Below, piece by piece: positions 54,463 through 63,279 of a stretch of 64,000 nucleotides of DNA. The stretch spans positions 310,001 through 374,000 of the forward strand of contig NZ_JAPFQO010000006.1 in NCBI RefSeq assembly GCF_026241195.1. Reading direction: 5' to 3'. The notes below the pieces were generated by a model. The model was not told where the DNA came from. It ran no database searches and worked only from the letters and a program-made list of their open reading frames with translations. The number at the start of each line of letters is the position of its first letter. The stretch's first letter is position 1. The position numbers and the translations under genes are program-made. This DNA comes from Pontibacter anaerobius. GTDB taxonomy: Bacteria > Bacteroidota > Bacteroidia > Cytophagales > Hymenobacteraceae.

Positions 54463-56937
54463 CTAATTCCTCCGTCTGCGTTTGCGCTCCTCCCGCTGCT
54501 GTTTGCGGCGCTCCTTCCAGCTTTCTTTCCACTCCTCGTAACTCTGAGCAGCTTTTTCTCCGATCCTGTCAAACACACGCTCCAGGAAATTCTCCCGTGG
54601 CGGCTCCGCACGGTACGGCTCGCAGTTAAGCGCATTTTGTAGTCTTGGCGGCAGCGGGTCGAAGCGGCTGTTGTAGTAGCCTTTGTAAGTCGGGTCGATC
54701 GCGATGCGGCGGATGTACTCGCCCCAGATAGGCAAAGCTGTTCGTGAGCCCTGGCCCAACTCCAGTGTCCGGAAACGTACCTCCGGGCTTTCGCCGCCCA
54801 CCCAAACGCCGGTTACCAATTGCGGCGTGATGCCAATGAACCAGCCATCGGCATTATCCTGGGTTGTACCAGTTTTGCCGGCAATATCCATTTGCAGCCC
54901 GTAAGTAGACCGAAGTTTGGCTGCGCTGCCTTCCTCCACCACGCCCTGCATCAGGTGCAGCATGATGGCGGCTGTTTCTTCTGAAACCACTTTCTTCACT
55001 CCTTCGCCCTCCCGGTGCTCACGCAGCACCCGTCCTTCGCGGTCCTCAATTTTGGTGATGTACACCGGCTCTACCTGGTAGCCGCGGTTGGCAAATGTGG
55101 CATAGGCCGTTACCATCTCATGCAGCGAGAGGTCTGCCGTGCCAAGGGCCAGCGAAGGTACCTCCGGCAATTTAGAATCTATCCCCAGCCTATGTGCCAT
55201 GGCCACGGTTTTTCCCACGCCCGCCTTCATGATCATCTGGGCAGAGATGGTGTTTACGGAATGGGCCAATGCCCCTCGCATGCTGTACTCCCCGCCGTAC
55301 TCCTCCGTGGCGTTGCGCGGCGACCAGTTATCGTACTCCGGGTAGGTCATGCGCTCATTAGGGAAGTAGTCACAGGGTTTAAGTCCTTGTTCAAGCGCAG
55401 TTGCGTAAACAATTGGTTTAAAGGTGGAACCAACCTGTCTCTTGGCCTTCACGTGATCATACTTAAAAACATGGTGGTTGATGCCGCCCACCCACGCACG
55501 AACATAGCCCGAATGCGGCTCCACAGAAAGCAGCCCGGTGTTCAGGAAGCGCGAATAATAGGCCAAAGAGTCCATTGGACTCATTTCTTTCTTGTTGTTA
55601 CCATTCCAGCCATAAACCTGCATTGCAACCGGTTGCCGGAAAGCTTCCAGGATATCAGCTTCAGACTTACCGGCATCTTTCATTTTCCGGTAGCGGTCAG
55701 AGCGCTGCATGGCCACCTGGATCACCTCAGAATTACGGCCCCAGGGCGTGCGGCCGCGCCAATGGGCATCAAACAGTTTCTGCAATTGGGCCATGTGCTT
55801 TCGCACCGAAGCCTCGGCATGGCGCTGCATTCCGGCATCAATGGTAGTATAGATCTTCAGGCCGTCCTTGTACAGGTTGTACGGCTCTCCGTTCGTCTTC
55901 TTTTTGCTGGCTGCCCACTCCACCAGCTCCTGCCGCAGGTGCTCCCGAAAGTAGGGGGCAATGCCATCGTTGTGGGTCGTGTAGTTGTAGTCCAGCTTCA
56001 GGGGCAGTTGCTTCAGCGAGTCGGCTTCTTCGGCGCTCAGGTACTCATACTTGGCCATCTGCCCCAGCACTACGTTGCGGCGCCTGGTGGAGCGTTCCAG
56101 ATCGAGGCGAGGATTATAGGTGGTGGTGGCCTTCAGCATGCCGATGAGTACGGCAGCCTGCTCGGTTTTAAGTCCGGCGGCGGAGGTGTTGAAGAAGCGG
56201 CGCGAGGCACGCTCAATGCCATACAGGTTGCCACCCATCGGCACCGTGTTCAGGTACAGCTCCAGCAGCTCTTCCTTTGAGTATATACCCTCCAGCTTTC
56301 GGGCAATGATCATCTCACGCAGTTTGTTGATGGGCATATCCCAGAGCCAGTAATTCTTGCGCGGATACAGGTTTTTGGCCAGCTGCTGGCTTAGGGTGCT
56401 GCCCCCACCGGAGCTTTCATCCTGCATTAGGACGGATTTAACAAGCACGCGGCCCAGGCTGCGCACATCCACACCGCTGTGGTCATAAAACCGAGCGTCT
56501 TCCGTTGCTATTAAGGCGTTAATGGCAGCCGGCGAAATGTCAGTATACTTTACGTTGGTGCGGTCTTGTATGTAGTAGCGGCCCAGCAGCTCGCCATCCG
56601 CAGCATATACTTCCGAGGCTGTGTTGTTGTGCACCGACTTGAGTTCTTTGGCTGAGGGCATGCCGCCCAGGAAACCGGCATAAACGGCGAAGTAGAACAG
56701 CACCATCAGCAAAATGCCGAACAGAGAGAGCTTCAGGAATATGCGGAAGAGGAACCGGTAGTCTGAGCGGCTTCGGCTGTCCTGCCACTCCGCCCGCTTC
56801 TGCTGCCAGTAAGTAGGGGTAAACTTTGGCTTCTGGCTCTTCCAGAAAGCGGAGAGCTCACCGTAAACTAGGCGCACAAACGGCGCCATGATCTTCGTAA
56901 CCAGGAATTTAATTATCTTTTTGAGCGTAGCCCTCAT
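54463..56937 (-). CDS. class A penicillin-binding protein (PBP1A, transglycosylase/transpeptidase)
   Basis: 824 residues from the ATG at 56937; an ATG 51 bases upstream also opens the frame but its peptide looks unlike the family. An N-terminal cytoplasmic segment precedes a membrane helix (IFLKLSLFGILLMVLFYFAV). The glycosyltransferase shows ATEDARFYDHSGVD (catalytic glutamate) and GGGSTLSQQLAKNLYP. The transpeptidase has GSTFK (S504, K507), SVNTIS and GKTGTT. It builds glycan chains and cross-links them. The C-terminus ends in an Arg/Lys-rich tail. It is the only synthetic murein enzyme in this window. Confidence 0.95.
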   Translation of the reverse strand: MRATLKKIIKFLVTKIMAPFVRLVYGELSAFWKSQKPKFTPTYWQQKRAEWQDSRSRSDYRFLFRIFLKLSLFGILLMVLFYFAVYAGFLGGMPSAKELKSVHNNTASEVYAADGELLGRYYIQDRTNVKYTDISPAAINALIATEDARFYDHSGVDVRSLGRVLVKSVLMQDESSGGGSTLSQQLAKNLYPRKNYWLWDMPINKLREMIIARKLEGIYSKEELLELYLNTVPMGGNLYGIERASRRFFNTSAAGLKTEQAAVLIGMLKATTTYNPRLDLERSTRRRNVVLGQMAKYEYLSAEEADSLKQLPLKLDYNYTTHNDGIAPYFREHLRQELVEWAASKKKTNGEPYNLYKDGLKIYTTIDAGMQRHAEASVRKHMAQLQKLFDAHWRGRTPWGRNSEVIQVAMQRSDRYRKMKDAGKSEADILEAFRQPVAMQVYGWNGNNKKEMSPMDSLAYYSRFLNTGLLSVEPHSGYVRAWVGGINHHVFKYDHVKAKRQVGSTFKPIVYATALEQGLKPCDYFPNERMTYPEYDNWSPRNATEEYGGEYSMRGALAHSVNTISAQMIMKAGVGKTVAMAHRLGIDSKLPEVPSLALGTADLSLHEMVTAYATFANRGYQVEPVYITKIEDREGRVLREHREGEGVKKVVSEETAAIMLHLMQGVVEEGSAAKLRSTYGLQMDIAGKTGTTQDNADGWFIGITPQLVTGVWVGGESPEVRFRTLELGQGSRTALPIWGEYIRRIAIDPTYKGYYNSRFDPLPPRLQNALNCEPYRAEPPRENFLERVFDRIGEKAAQSYEEWKESWKERRKQQREERKRRRRN

Positions 56938-57092
56938 GTTTTGTTTTGGTGCTGTATCGATGCGGCAGTTGTTCGTGCCGTGCTGCATTCAAACGCAAAA
57001 GTACAACTTTTGGTGCAACGGCAAGAGTTTAGCAAAGATTGCGCCAGTGCGGATATGGTGGCATCCACTGCTCTTTAAAAGTATAAAATTTG

Positions 57093-57100
57093 TATCTTTG
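57093..57100 (+). promoter_or_regulatory. candidate -7 box for a near-leaderless transcript
   Basis: TATCTTTG matches TAnnTTTG. It ends only seven bases before the ATG at 57107, so the transcript would be nearly leaderless. No good -33 box is seen at the right distance. Confidence 0.35.
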
Positions 57101-57106
57101 GGGCTG

Positions 57107-57499
57107 ATGCTGCACACCAGGAACATACGTCGCCATTGGCTCCGATTCCCGCTAATGTGGGTTATGCTGCTGTGGTCCCTAACGTTGCCGGGCCACGAGG
57201 TGATGGTATACGGATACTTGGTGCAGGGCTCGGTAAGCGAGTCGGTGCTGCGGTTTAAGACCGCCAGCCCGGAGGACGAGGAGCAGGTGCTGAAGCCGCA
57301 GACGGTGCAAGCCTTTCTGGATGCCCAAACCGCCCCGGAGCTTGTTCTGAAACAAATGCTGCACACAGCACCGCTGCTGTTGTTGCCCCTCTTTGCCGCG
57401 CTCTTGCCAGATGCGCTCCCACTTTATACTTCCCCGGTTTCGGCGGGGCAGCTGCTGGAGCAGGTGCTACCCGTCACGGTGCTACCCAACGCGCCATAG
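57107..57499 (+). CDS. small hypothetical membrane or exported protein
   Basis: 130 residues from the ATG at 57107; the frame is open to 56888 but that part overlaps the PBP1A gene end. The N-terminus MLHTRNIRRHWLRF is positive and leads into a hydrophobic stretch (LMWVMLLWSLTLPG), which looks like a signal or anchor. A charged middle (SPEDEEQVLKPQTVQAFLDA) is followed by a second hydrophobic block (APLLLLPLFAALLPD). Not recognised. It lies divergent from PBP1A by about 170 bases. Confidence 0.55.
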   Translation: MLHTRNIRRHWLRFPLMWVMLLWSLTLPGHEVMVYGYLVQGSVSESVLRFKTASPEDEEQVLKPQTVQAFLDAQTAPELVLKQMLHTAPLLLLPLFAALLPDALPLYTSPVSAGQLLEQVLPVTVLPNAP

Positions 57500-57670
57500 G
57501 TTGCTCATGCCTTCCTGCTTCTAAACTTTCTCATGATGCAAGTATAAGCTTATGATAATCAGCTTTTAAGTAGTATTTGCTTCTATTTTCACTTTCTGTA
57601 TTTTTTAATGGTGCAGCGCTAGCGAGTTTGCTTTGCGCGCTGGTGCTTTCATGAGCAATTTATTATTCCT

Positions 57671-57850
57671 ATGGCAGATTTTGCTGTTATTATATCTATA
57701 CTTTCTCTCTTCGGGATTCTTGTTGGGCTTGTTGTACCTGATCGTGGCCTGTTTTGGTACTATGGCAAAAGGAGCCGTTTTAACGTACTTCGAATCTACC
57801 TGTTCATGCTGCTCGTTTCGTTCCTGGTATTTGCCGTTACAGAGAATTGA
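57671..57850 (+). CDS. small hypothetical membrane protein
   Basis: 59 residues starting MADFAVIISILSLFGIL. Two hydrophobic helices (residues 4-24 and 42-56) flank a basic middle with DRGLFWYYGKRSRFNVLR and end FLVFAVTEN. This pattern, helix, PxxxLxxYGKxxR-like turn, helix, is one I associate with short conserved Bacteroidota membrane proteins. A longer open frame overlaps it in another phase but makes a cysteine-rich, improbable peptide. It precedes the antiporter on the same strand by 71 bases. No function is assigned. Confidence 0.55.
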   Translation: MADFAVIISILSLFGILVGLVVPDRGLFWYYGKRSRFNVLRIYLFMLLVSFLVFAVTEN

Positions 57851-57921
57851 TGATGGTGAACGGATGGCTGAATTTGAATGTGCAGTTATTTTTACCCGAA
57901 GTATAAACCTTTTTTACAAGT

Positions 57922-59379
57922 ATGAATTTTACCGTTGAGGATATTTTGTTTGGCGTTTCCGTCCTGCTTTTCCTGAGCATCCTGGTGAGCAAGAGCCTGG
58001 GCAGGCTGGGGGTGCCGGCACTGGTGCTATTCCTGGGTGTCGGTATTCTGGCTGGCTCTGAGGGTATCGGGGGGATTTATTTTGACGATGCGCAGACGGC
58101 CCAGTCGCTGGGTACGCTGGCGCTGACGCTCATACTTTTTTCCGGTGGACTGGATACCCGCTGGCACAGCACCAAACCGGTGCTGTGGCGTGGCATCACC
58201 CTCTCCACGTTGGGCGTCTTGATCACGGCAGTGCTGGTGGGCGGCTTTGTATCGTACCTGCTGGGTTTTTCGCTGATCGAGGGTATGCTACTCGGGGCCA
58301 TTGTGTCGTCTACGGATGCGGCGGCGGTTTTCTCCATACTTCGCTCCCGCAACATCGGCCTGAATCATAACCTGAGACCTACCCTGGAACTGGAGTCCGG
58401 CAGTAACGACCCGATGGCTTACTTCCTCACCGTAAGCTTCACCTTTCTACTGACAAACCCGGACGCGAGCCTGTGGGACCTTGTGCCCATGTTTTTCCTG
58501 CAGATGAGCCTGGGCGCCGTGATGGGGGTGGTGATGGGTTTTGTCATGGCCTGGACGATCAACCGCATTAAACTGGAGCAGGATGGACTGTACCCGGCCC
58601 TCACGCTGGCAATGGTGCTGTTCACTTTCGCGTTTACCAACCTCATCGGCGGAAATGGCTTTCTGGCCGTGTACGCCTCCAGTGTTATACTTGGCAACAA
58701 GAACTTTATCCATAAGCGCAGCCTTACCCGCTTTTACGACGGCATTGCCTGGCTCATGCAGATCCTGATGTTCCTCACGCTGGGCCTGCTGGTGTTTCCG
58801 TCGCATGTGCTGCCGGTGCTAGGCGTCGGACTGCTGGTGTCGCTATTCCTGATCTTTGTGGCGCGGCCGATCAGCGTTTTCGTGAGCTTGGCCTTTTTTA
58901 AGACTACCTGGAAGGACAATGTATACTTGTCGTGGGTTGGTTTGCGTGGTGCCGTTCCTATCGTGTTCGCTACGTATCCCATGCTGGCTGGCCTCGAACG
59001 GTCGGACATGATTTTCAACGTTGTTTTCTTTATCGTGCTTACCTCCGCTATGCTGCAGGGCACCACCCTGAAACTGGTGGCCGACTGGCTGGGGCTTAGC
59101 TTGGTGGAGGATTCTACGAAGCGCGTGCAGTTAGGGGAGGACCTGGGTTACAACACTAAAAACGAGTTGGTGGAGCTCCAACTTGGGCCGGGCAGCAGTG
59201 GGGTGGGCAAATCGCTGGTAGAGCTGCAGCTGCCCAAAAATTCGCTTATCGTGCTGATTGACCGCGGCGGAAAGTTTGTTACCCCGAACGGCTCCACCAT
59301 GCTGGAAGCGTACGATAAATTGATGGTGATGGTGGACAATGAGGAGGAGCTGAAACGGGTGCGGGAGACTCTCTTATAA
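57922..59379 (+). CDS. potassium/proton antiporter (CPA1, NhaP2/CvrA type)
   Basis: 485 residues, about 13 helices. The segments VPALVLFLGVGILAGSEGIG, LALTLILFSGGLDTRW, AIVSSTDAAAVFSILRSR and LELESGSNDPMAYFLTV contain the conserved aspartates of the CPA1 ion path. After residue 400 a TrkA-C-like cytoplasmic domain (ELVELQLGPGSSGVGKSLVE) is present, as in CvrA/NhaP2, where it responds to ions or nucleotides. It should expel K+ or Na+ in exchange for H+. Confidence 0.92.
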   Translation: MNFTVEDILFGVSVLLFLSILVSKSLGRLGVPALVLFLGVGILAGSEGIGGIYFDDAQTAQSLGTLALTLILFSGGLDTRWHSTKPVLWRGITLSTLGVLITAVLVGGFVSYLLGFSLIEGMLLGAIVSSTDAAAVFSILRSRNIGLNHNLRPTLELESGSNDPMAYFLTVSFTFLLTNPDASLWDLVPMFFLQMSLGAVMGVVMGFVMAWTINRIKLEQDGLYPALTLAMVLFTFAFTNLIGGNGFLAVYASSVILGNKNFIHKRSLTRFYDGIAWLMQILMFLTLGLLVFPSHVLPVLGVGLLVSLFLIFVARPISVFVSLAFFKTTWKDNVYLSWVGLRGAVPIVFATYPMLAGLERSDMIFNVVFFIVLTSAMLQGTTLKLVADWLGLSLVEDSTKRVQLGEDLGYNTKNELVELQLGPGSSGVGKSLVELQLPKNSLIVLIDRGGKFVTPNGSTMLEAYDKLMVMVDNEEELKRVRETLL

Positions 59380-59441
59380 TTTCTGTATCATCATGCCTTA
59401 TACTATGCGCACGTTTTAGGCTGGAAACTTGTTAGGGAAGT

Positions 59442-60209
59442 ATGAATTATTTTGTGCAGCAAAACTCGGTGGTGCGCCAGATCTGGGGCAAGAGCGATAC
59501 CATCCTTTTCATCTTTGCCGGGGCCTCTGCGGAGTTCGCCCTTAACAAAGCTGTAGACTGGCTATACTTTACCGGCCGGCTCCCCGCCGACCCGCTGGGA
59601 AGGCTATTCTCCACCGTGGGCTATGCCCGTAAGATCGTGTTCTCCGAAGAGGCCGCCGCACACCGCGCCATCGACAGTATGGCCGCCATCCATGCCGGGG
59701 TAGAGTCCAGGCGCGGCTATGCTATCCCTGACTGGGCCTACCGTGACGTGCTTTTTATGCTGATAGACTACTCTATCCGGGCCTATGAGTTGTTGGAGCG
59801 CAGGCTGACGGAGGAGGAGAAAGCCGAGGTGTTTGAAGTTTTTAACCGCGTAGGCACACGTATGGGCATTCAGGGTTTGCCAAGTTCTTACCCGGAGTGG
59901 CAACTGGCGCGGGAGGAACATCTGCTCCAAAACCTGGAGGAGAGCAAGTATACTTCTGACCTGTACCAGCAGTACAAAAAGAACCTCGGGCGTGTACGTT
60001 ACTGGCTGCTGCTGCAGGCGCAGGTGCTGGTTGTGCCGGAGCATGTGCGGGCACAATTAAGGCTGTGGCGTGTTCCCGTGCTGAAACCGGTGCTGGCGGG
60101 CTACAAACTCAGCCGTGCCTTTAATGCTGAGTGGCTGCTGAAGGAGCTTATTCTTCCTCCGGATTATAAAGCAGAGATCAGGGAATTGGATGTTGTTAGG
60201 ATTGTGTAG
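59442..60209 (+). CDS. oxygenase MpaB/DUF2236 family protein
   Basis: 255 residues. The family is named for the fungal oxygenase MpaB and contains proteins predicted to bind haem or another metal. Seen here: IFAGASAEFALNKAV, LGRLFSTVGYARKIVFSEE, AIHAGVESRRGYAIPDWAYR with a conserved histidine, and the helical MLIDYSIRAYELLERRL. No signal peptide is visible. The gene is 62 bases downstream of the antiporter on the same strand. Substrate is unknown. Confidence 0.78.
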   Translation: MNYFVQQNSVVRQIWGKSDTILFIFAGASAEFALNKAVDWLYFTGRLPADPLGRLFSTVGYARKIVFSEEAAAHRAIDSMAAIHAGVESRRGYAIPDWAYRDVLFMLIDYSIRAYELLERRLTEEEKAEVFEVFNRVGTRMGIQGLPSSYPEWQLAREEHLLQNLEESKYTSDLYQQYKKNLGRVRYWLLLQAQVLVVPEHVRAQLRLWRVPVLKPVLAGYKLSRAFNAEWLLKELILPPDYKAEIRELDVVRIV

Positions 60210-60434
60210 TTTGAATATTATGTTAAGTATTATTGCGGTTTAGGTAATCCTTTTTAGCTGCGGCTGATTCTTAGTTTATACTTTCCATGGCTGTACTTTA
60301 TACTTTCATTGCCTCTTCCCGGCTCCCTTCTGGCGCAATTCTTCAGACTTGTGTCTTTTTATGATGTTGCGTTTGTAATGCAACTGTAGCCATCCCTTAT
60401 ACTTTGGCTATACTTAATACCTGCCTTTCCCGCT

Positions 60435-60505
60435 GTTCCGGACATCCTTGTCCGGAACCTCTCTGCCGCGGATTTCCTGATCCGTTTGAGCCATACTTTA
60501 TGGCT
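60435..60505. repeat. three consecutive short palindromes
   Basis: GTTCCGGACA/TGTCCGGAAC (60435-60444, 60449-60458, loop TCCT), CGGAT/ATCCG (60469-60473, 60480-60484) and AGCCAT/ATGGCT (60489-60494, 60500-60505) follow one another. Such arrays are typical of repetitive extragenic palindromes. Confidence 0.5.
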
Positions 60506-60758
60506 TTCTTAGTCGCTATTTGAAACAAGCTATCCTTCCTAGCTACTGTTCATCCTCAGTCCTACATACCTATCGTTGCACCTCTGGCTGTGGCTCCCTC
60601 TAGCCCGGGAGGGCTCGTCTTCCCGCATCGCACTGTGTATTGAAGCTGCCATCGCTGCGCTGCAGGCTGCCCTCCGGGCACCGCATCAATACAAGGCGCT
60701 CAACGGAAAGACTGGGAACAGTTTTCGATAGCCATTGCTATATCACTGGGACCGGACT

Positions 60759-60836
60759 CCCTCTCCTGTTTTGGGGTAGGGGCCCTCGAGAAAAGGAGAG
60801 GGCTGGGGTGAGGTATGATTCCCCTCTCGGGAGGGG
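60759..60836. repeat. G/C-rich inverted-repeat pair
   Basis: CCCTCTCCT (60759-60767) pairs with AGGAGAGGG (60794-60802). CCCCTC/GAGGGG (60821-60826, 60831-60836) with a TCGG loop follows. The sequence AGAGGGCTGGGGTGAGG right of the first stem is a type of string that I associate with dispersed repeats in many bacterial genomes. Confidence 0.5.
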
Positions 60837-61067
60837 CAGGGGTGGGTATGCACCTGTCCACATAACGATAGCAGCTATGCAACTTATACTATGGCCGCAA
60901 CAGCCCCATCATCCAAAGTATAAATCCCGGACAAACAATTTACAGTAGTTAAAGTATAACGGTTGTACTAATTGTAGAAGCTCCAGAAAAGCAGTTGCTG
61001 CTTGCATTGAAAAATCAACCATTGGTTAGAGCAACTACATTTACCGATGCATTAAACACAGAATGAT

Positions 61068-63203
61068 ATGACGATTGAAAGTTATCCCGGAAGCCCGTAC
61101 CCTTTAGGTGCCACCTGGGATGGTAAGGGAGTGAACTTTGCACTTTTCGCTGAGAATGCTACGAAGGTGGAGCTCTGCCTGTTTAAAAGTTCAGACGATG
61201 AAGCAGAGTACGCCAAAGTAAACCTGACGGAGCGTACGCATCACGTCTGGCATACTTACCTCCCAGAAGCCAAACCAGGTCAGTTGTACGGGTACCGCGT
61301 GCACGGGCCATATGAGCCACATAACGGGCACCGTTTCAACCCTCACAAAGTATTATTAGACCCTTATGCCAAAGCCATTGCGGGTACCATCGAGTGGCAC
61401 GATTCTCTTTTCGGGTACAGAATGGGATACCCCGACAAAGACCTGAGCTTCAGCAAGACAGACAGCGCTCCCTATATTCCCAAATCAGTGGTGGTTAATC
61501 CAACTTTTGATTGGGAAGGGATTGAAATGCCGAAGATCCCATACCATAAAACCATCATCTATGAAACCCATGTAAAGGGATTCACCAAACTGCACCCGGA
61601 CATACCGGAAGAAATAAGAGGTACTTATGCCGCCTTGGGACATCCGGTCACTATAAAATATCTGCATGAATTGGGCATAACTGCCGTAGAGCTGATGCCG
61701 GTGCACCATTTTATAAACGACCGCCACCTGGTAGAGAAAGGGCTGTCGAACTATTGGGGCTACAATACAATCGGCTACTTTGCCCCAGACGTTCGCTACT
61801 CCAGCAGTGGCACTCACGGGGAGCAGGTGGTGGAGTTTAAGGAGATGGTAAAGGCGCTGCACAAAGCTGGCATTGAGGTAATCCTGGATGTGGTGTACAA
61901 CCATACGGCTGAGGGTAACCAAATGGGGCCCACGCTCTCTTTCAGGGGGATCGACAATGTAGGGTATTACCGCCTGACCGAGGATCAGCGCTACTACATG
62001 GACTATACTGGCACAGGAAATACCCTGAATGCCAACCTGCCCCACGTGCTGCGCCTCATCATGGACAGCCTGCGCTACTGGATATTGGAAATGCACGTGG
62101 ATGGCTTCCGGTTTGACCTAGCCGCCACACTGGCACGGGAGCTGCACGAGGTGGACCGCCTGAGCGCCTTCTTCGATATTATTCACCAGGACCCGGTGAT
62201 CTCGCAGGTGAAGCTTATCGCCGAGCCTTGGGATGTGGGCGAAGGCGGCTACCACGTTGGTAACTTTCCGCCCGGCTGGGGCGAGTGGAACGGCAAGTAC
62301 CGTGACTGCATCCGTGACTATTGGCGCGGAGCGGATAGTATGCTGGCAGAGTTCGCCGAACGCTTTACAGGCAGCTCAGACCTGTACCGCGACGACTACC
62401 GCAGCCCTACGGCAAGTATAAACTTCATCACCGCCCACGATGGCTTCACGCTGAACGACTTGGTCTCTTACAACGAGAAACACAACATGGCCAATGGGGA
62501 GGGAAACAATGATGGGGAAAGCCATAACCGCTCCTGGAATTGTGGAATAGAGGGAGCTACTAACGATCCGGAGGTGCTGGCGCTCCGGGCAAAGCAGAAG
62601 CGCAACTTCCTTACCACGCTGTTCCTCTCGCAAGGGGTGCCGATGCTGGTGGCAGGTGATGAGTTCAGCCGTACGCAACAGGGCAACAACAATGCTTACT
62701 GCCAGGATAATGAAATATCGTGGCTCAACTGGGAACATGCAGACAAGGACCTGCTGGAGTTTACGAAGCGGCTGGTGAAGTTCTGCAAACAGCACCCGGT
62801 GTTCAACCGCCGTGGCTGGTTTAAAGGCCAGCCAATTAAAGGAGGAAAGCTGAAAGATATAGTCTGGTTTCTGCCAGAGGGCCGCGAGATGACGGAGGAG
62901 AACTGGAGCCACGACTATGCCAAATCACTGGGAGTGTACATGAACGGTAAGGGGCTGCACGCCAAAGGTCCCAAAGGCGAACAGATCATAGACGACAGTT
63001 TCTACGTGATTTTCAATGCACACTATGAGCCACTCAAGTATAAACTGCCACCCAAAAAGTATGGGGAGGCATGGCACAAGGTAATAGATACAGCTACCGG
63101 TACTATGGATAAGAAGGGAGAGCACTACACTTACGGCAAAACCTTAGAGGTAGCGGCCAGGTCGGTAGTGGTGCTGGAGCAGCCAAAGAAGAAAACACCA
63201 TAA
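61068..63203 (+). CDS. glgX: glycogen debranching enzyme GlgX (GH13)
   Basis: 711 residues. An N-terminal CBM48 domain (PYPLGATWDGKGVNFALFAE) precedes the GH13 barrel with VILDVVYNHTAEG, HVDGFRFDLAATLARELHEV (nucleophile aspartate), LIAEPWDVG (acid/base glutamate) and ITAHDGFTLNDLVSYN. These are GlgX/TreX-type motifs. It cuts alpha-1,6 branches of glycogen after phosphorylase has trimmed the chains. No other glycogen gene is close. It ends at the unusual terminator at 63225-63264. Confidence 0.94.
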   Translation: MTIESYPGSPYPLGATWDGKGVNFALFAENATKVELCLFKSSDDEAEYAKVNLTERTHHVWHTYLPEAKPGQLYGYRVHGPYEPHNGHRFNPHKVLLDPYAKAIAGTIEWHDSLFGYRMGYPDKDLSFSKTDSAPYIPKSVVVNPTFDWEGIEMPKIPYHKTIIYETHVKGFTKLHPDIPEEIRGTYAALGHPVTIKYLHELGITAVELMPVHHFINDRHLVEKGLSNYWGYNTIGYFAPDVRYSSSGTHGEQVVEFKEMVKALHKAGIEVILDVVYNHTAEGNQMGPTLSFRGIDNVGYYRLTEDQRYYMDYTGTGNTLNANLPHVLRLIMDSLRYWILEMHVDGFRFDLAATLARELHEVDRLSAFFDIIHQDPVISQVKLIAEPWDVGEGGYHVGNFPPGWGEWNGKYRDCIRDYWRGADSMLAEFAERFTGSSDLYRDDYRSPTASINFITAHDGFTLNDLVSYNEKHNMANGEGNNDGESHNRSWNCGIEGATNDPEVLALRAKQKRNFLTTLFLSQGVPMLVAGDEFSRTQQGNNNAYCQDNEISWLNWEHADKDLLEFTKRLVKFCKQHPVFNRRGWFKGQPIKGGKLKDIVWFLPEGREMTEENWSHDYAKSLGVYMNGKGLHAKGPKGEQIIDDSFYVIFNAHYEPLKYKLPPKKYGEAWHKVIDTATGTMDKKGEHYTYGKTLEVAARSVVVLEQPKKKTP

Positions 63204-63224
63204 TCGGTGTTTTACCTTCATGAT

Positions 63225-63266
63225 AAAGTATAAAGGCCGAGCAAACTGTCGGCCTTTATACTTTTA
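63225..63266. terminator. terminator whose stem carries AAGTATA and TATACTT
   Basis: A perfect 16-bp stem AAAGTATAAAGGCCGA / TCGGCCTTTATACTTT (63225-63240, 63249-63264) with an eight-base loop stands between two convergent genes. Each outer arm contains the heptamer that is over-represented across the window, in opposite orientation. Paired uptake sequences serve as terminators in Neisseria and Haemophilus. Confidence 0.8.
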
Positions 63267-63279
63267 GTTTCTCCTGCAG

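Larger units (their letters stand above)
60210..61067. other. 858-base gene-free, palindrome-rich stretch
   Basis: No convincing gene. The left half has at least six AAGTATA/TATACTT heptamers, three successive small palindromes at 60435-60458, 60469-60484 and 60489-60505, and G/C-rich inverted repeats at 60759-60802 and 60821-60836. The last 150 bases are AT-rich and should hold the glgX promoter. It could be a nest of dispersed repeats or a decayed gene. Confidence 0.5.

Noticed and set aside
57633-57938. 101-codon frame upstream of the antiporter
   Set aside because: It ends inside the antiporter, is cysteine-rich after one helix, and overlaps a more plausible 59-codon gene in another phase.
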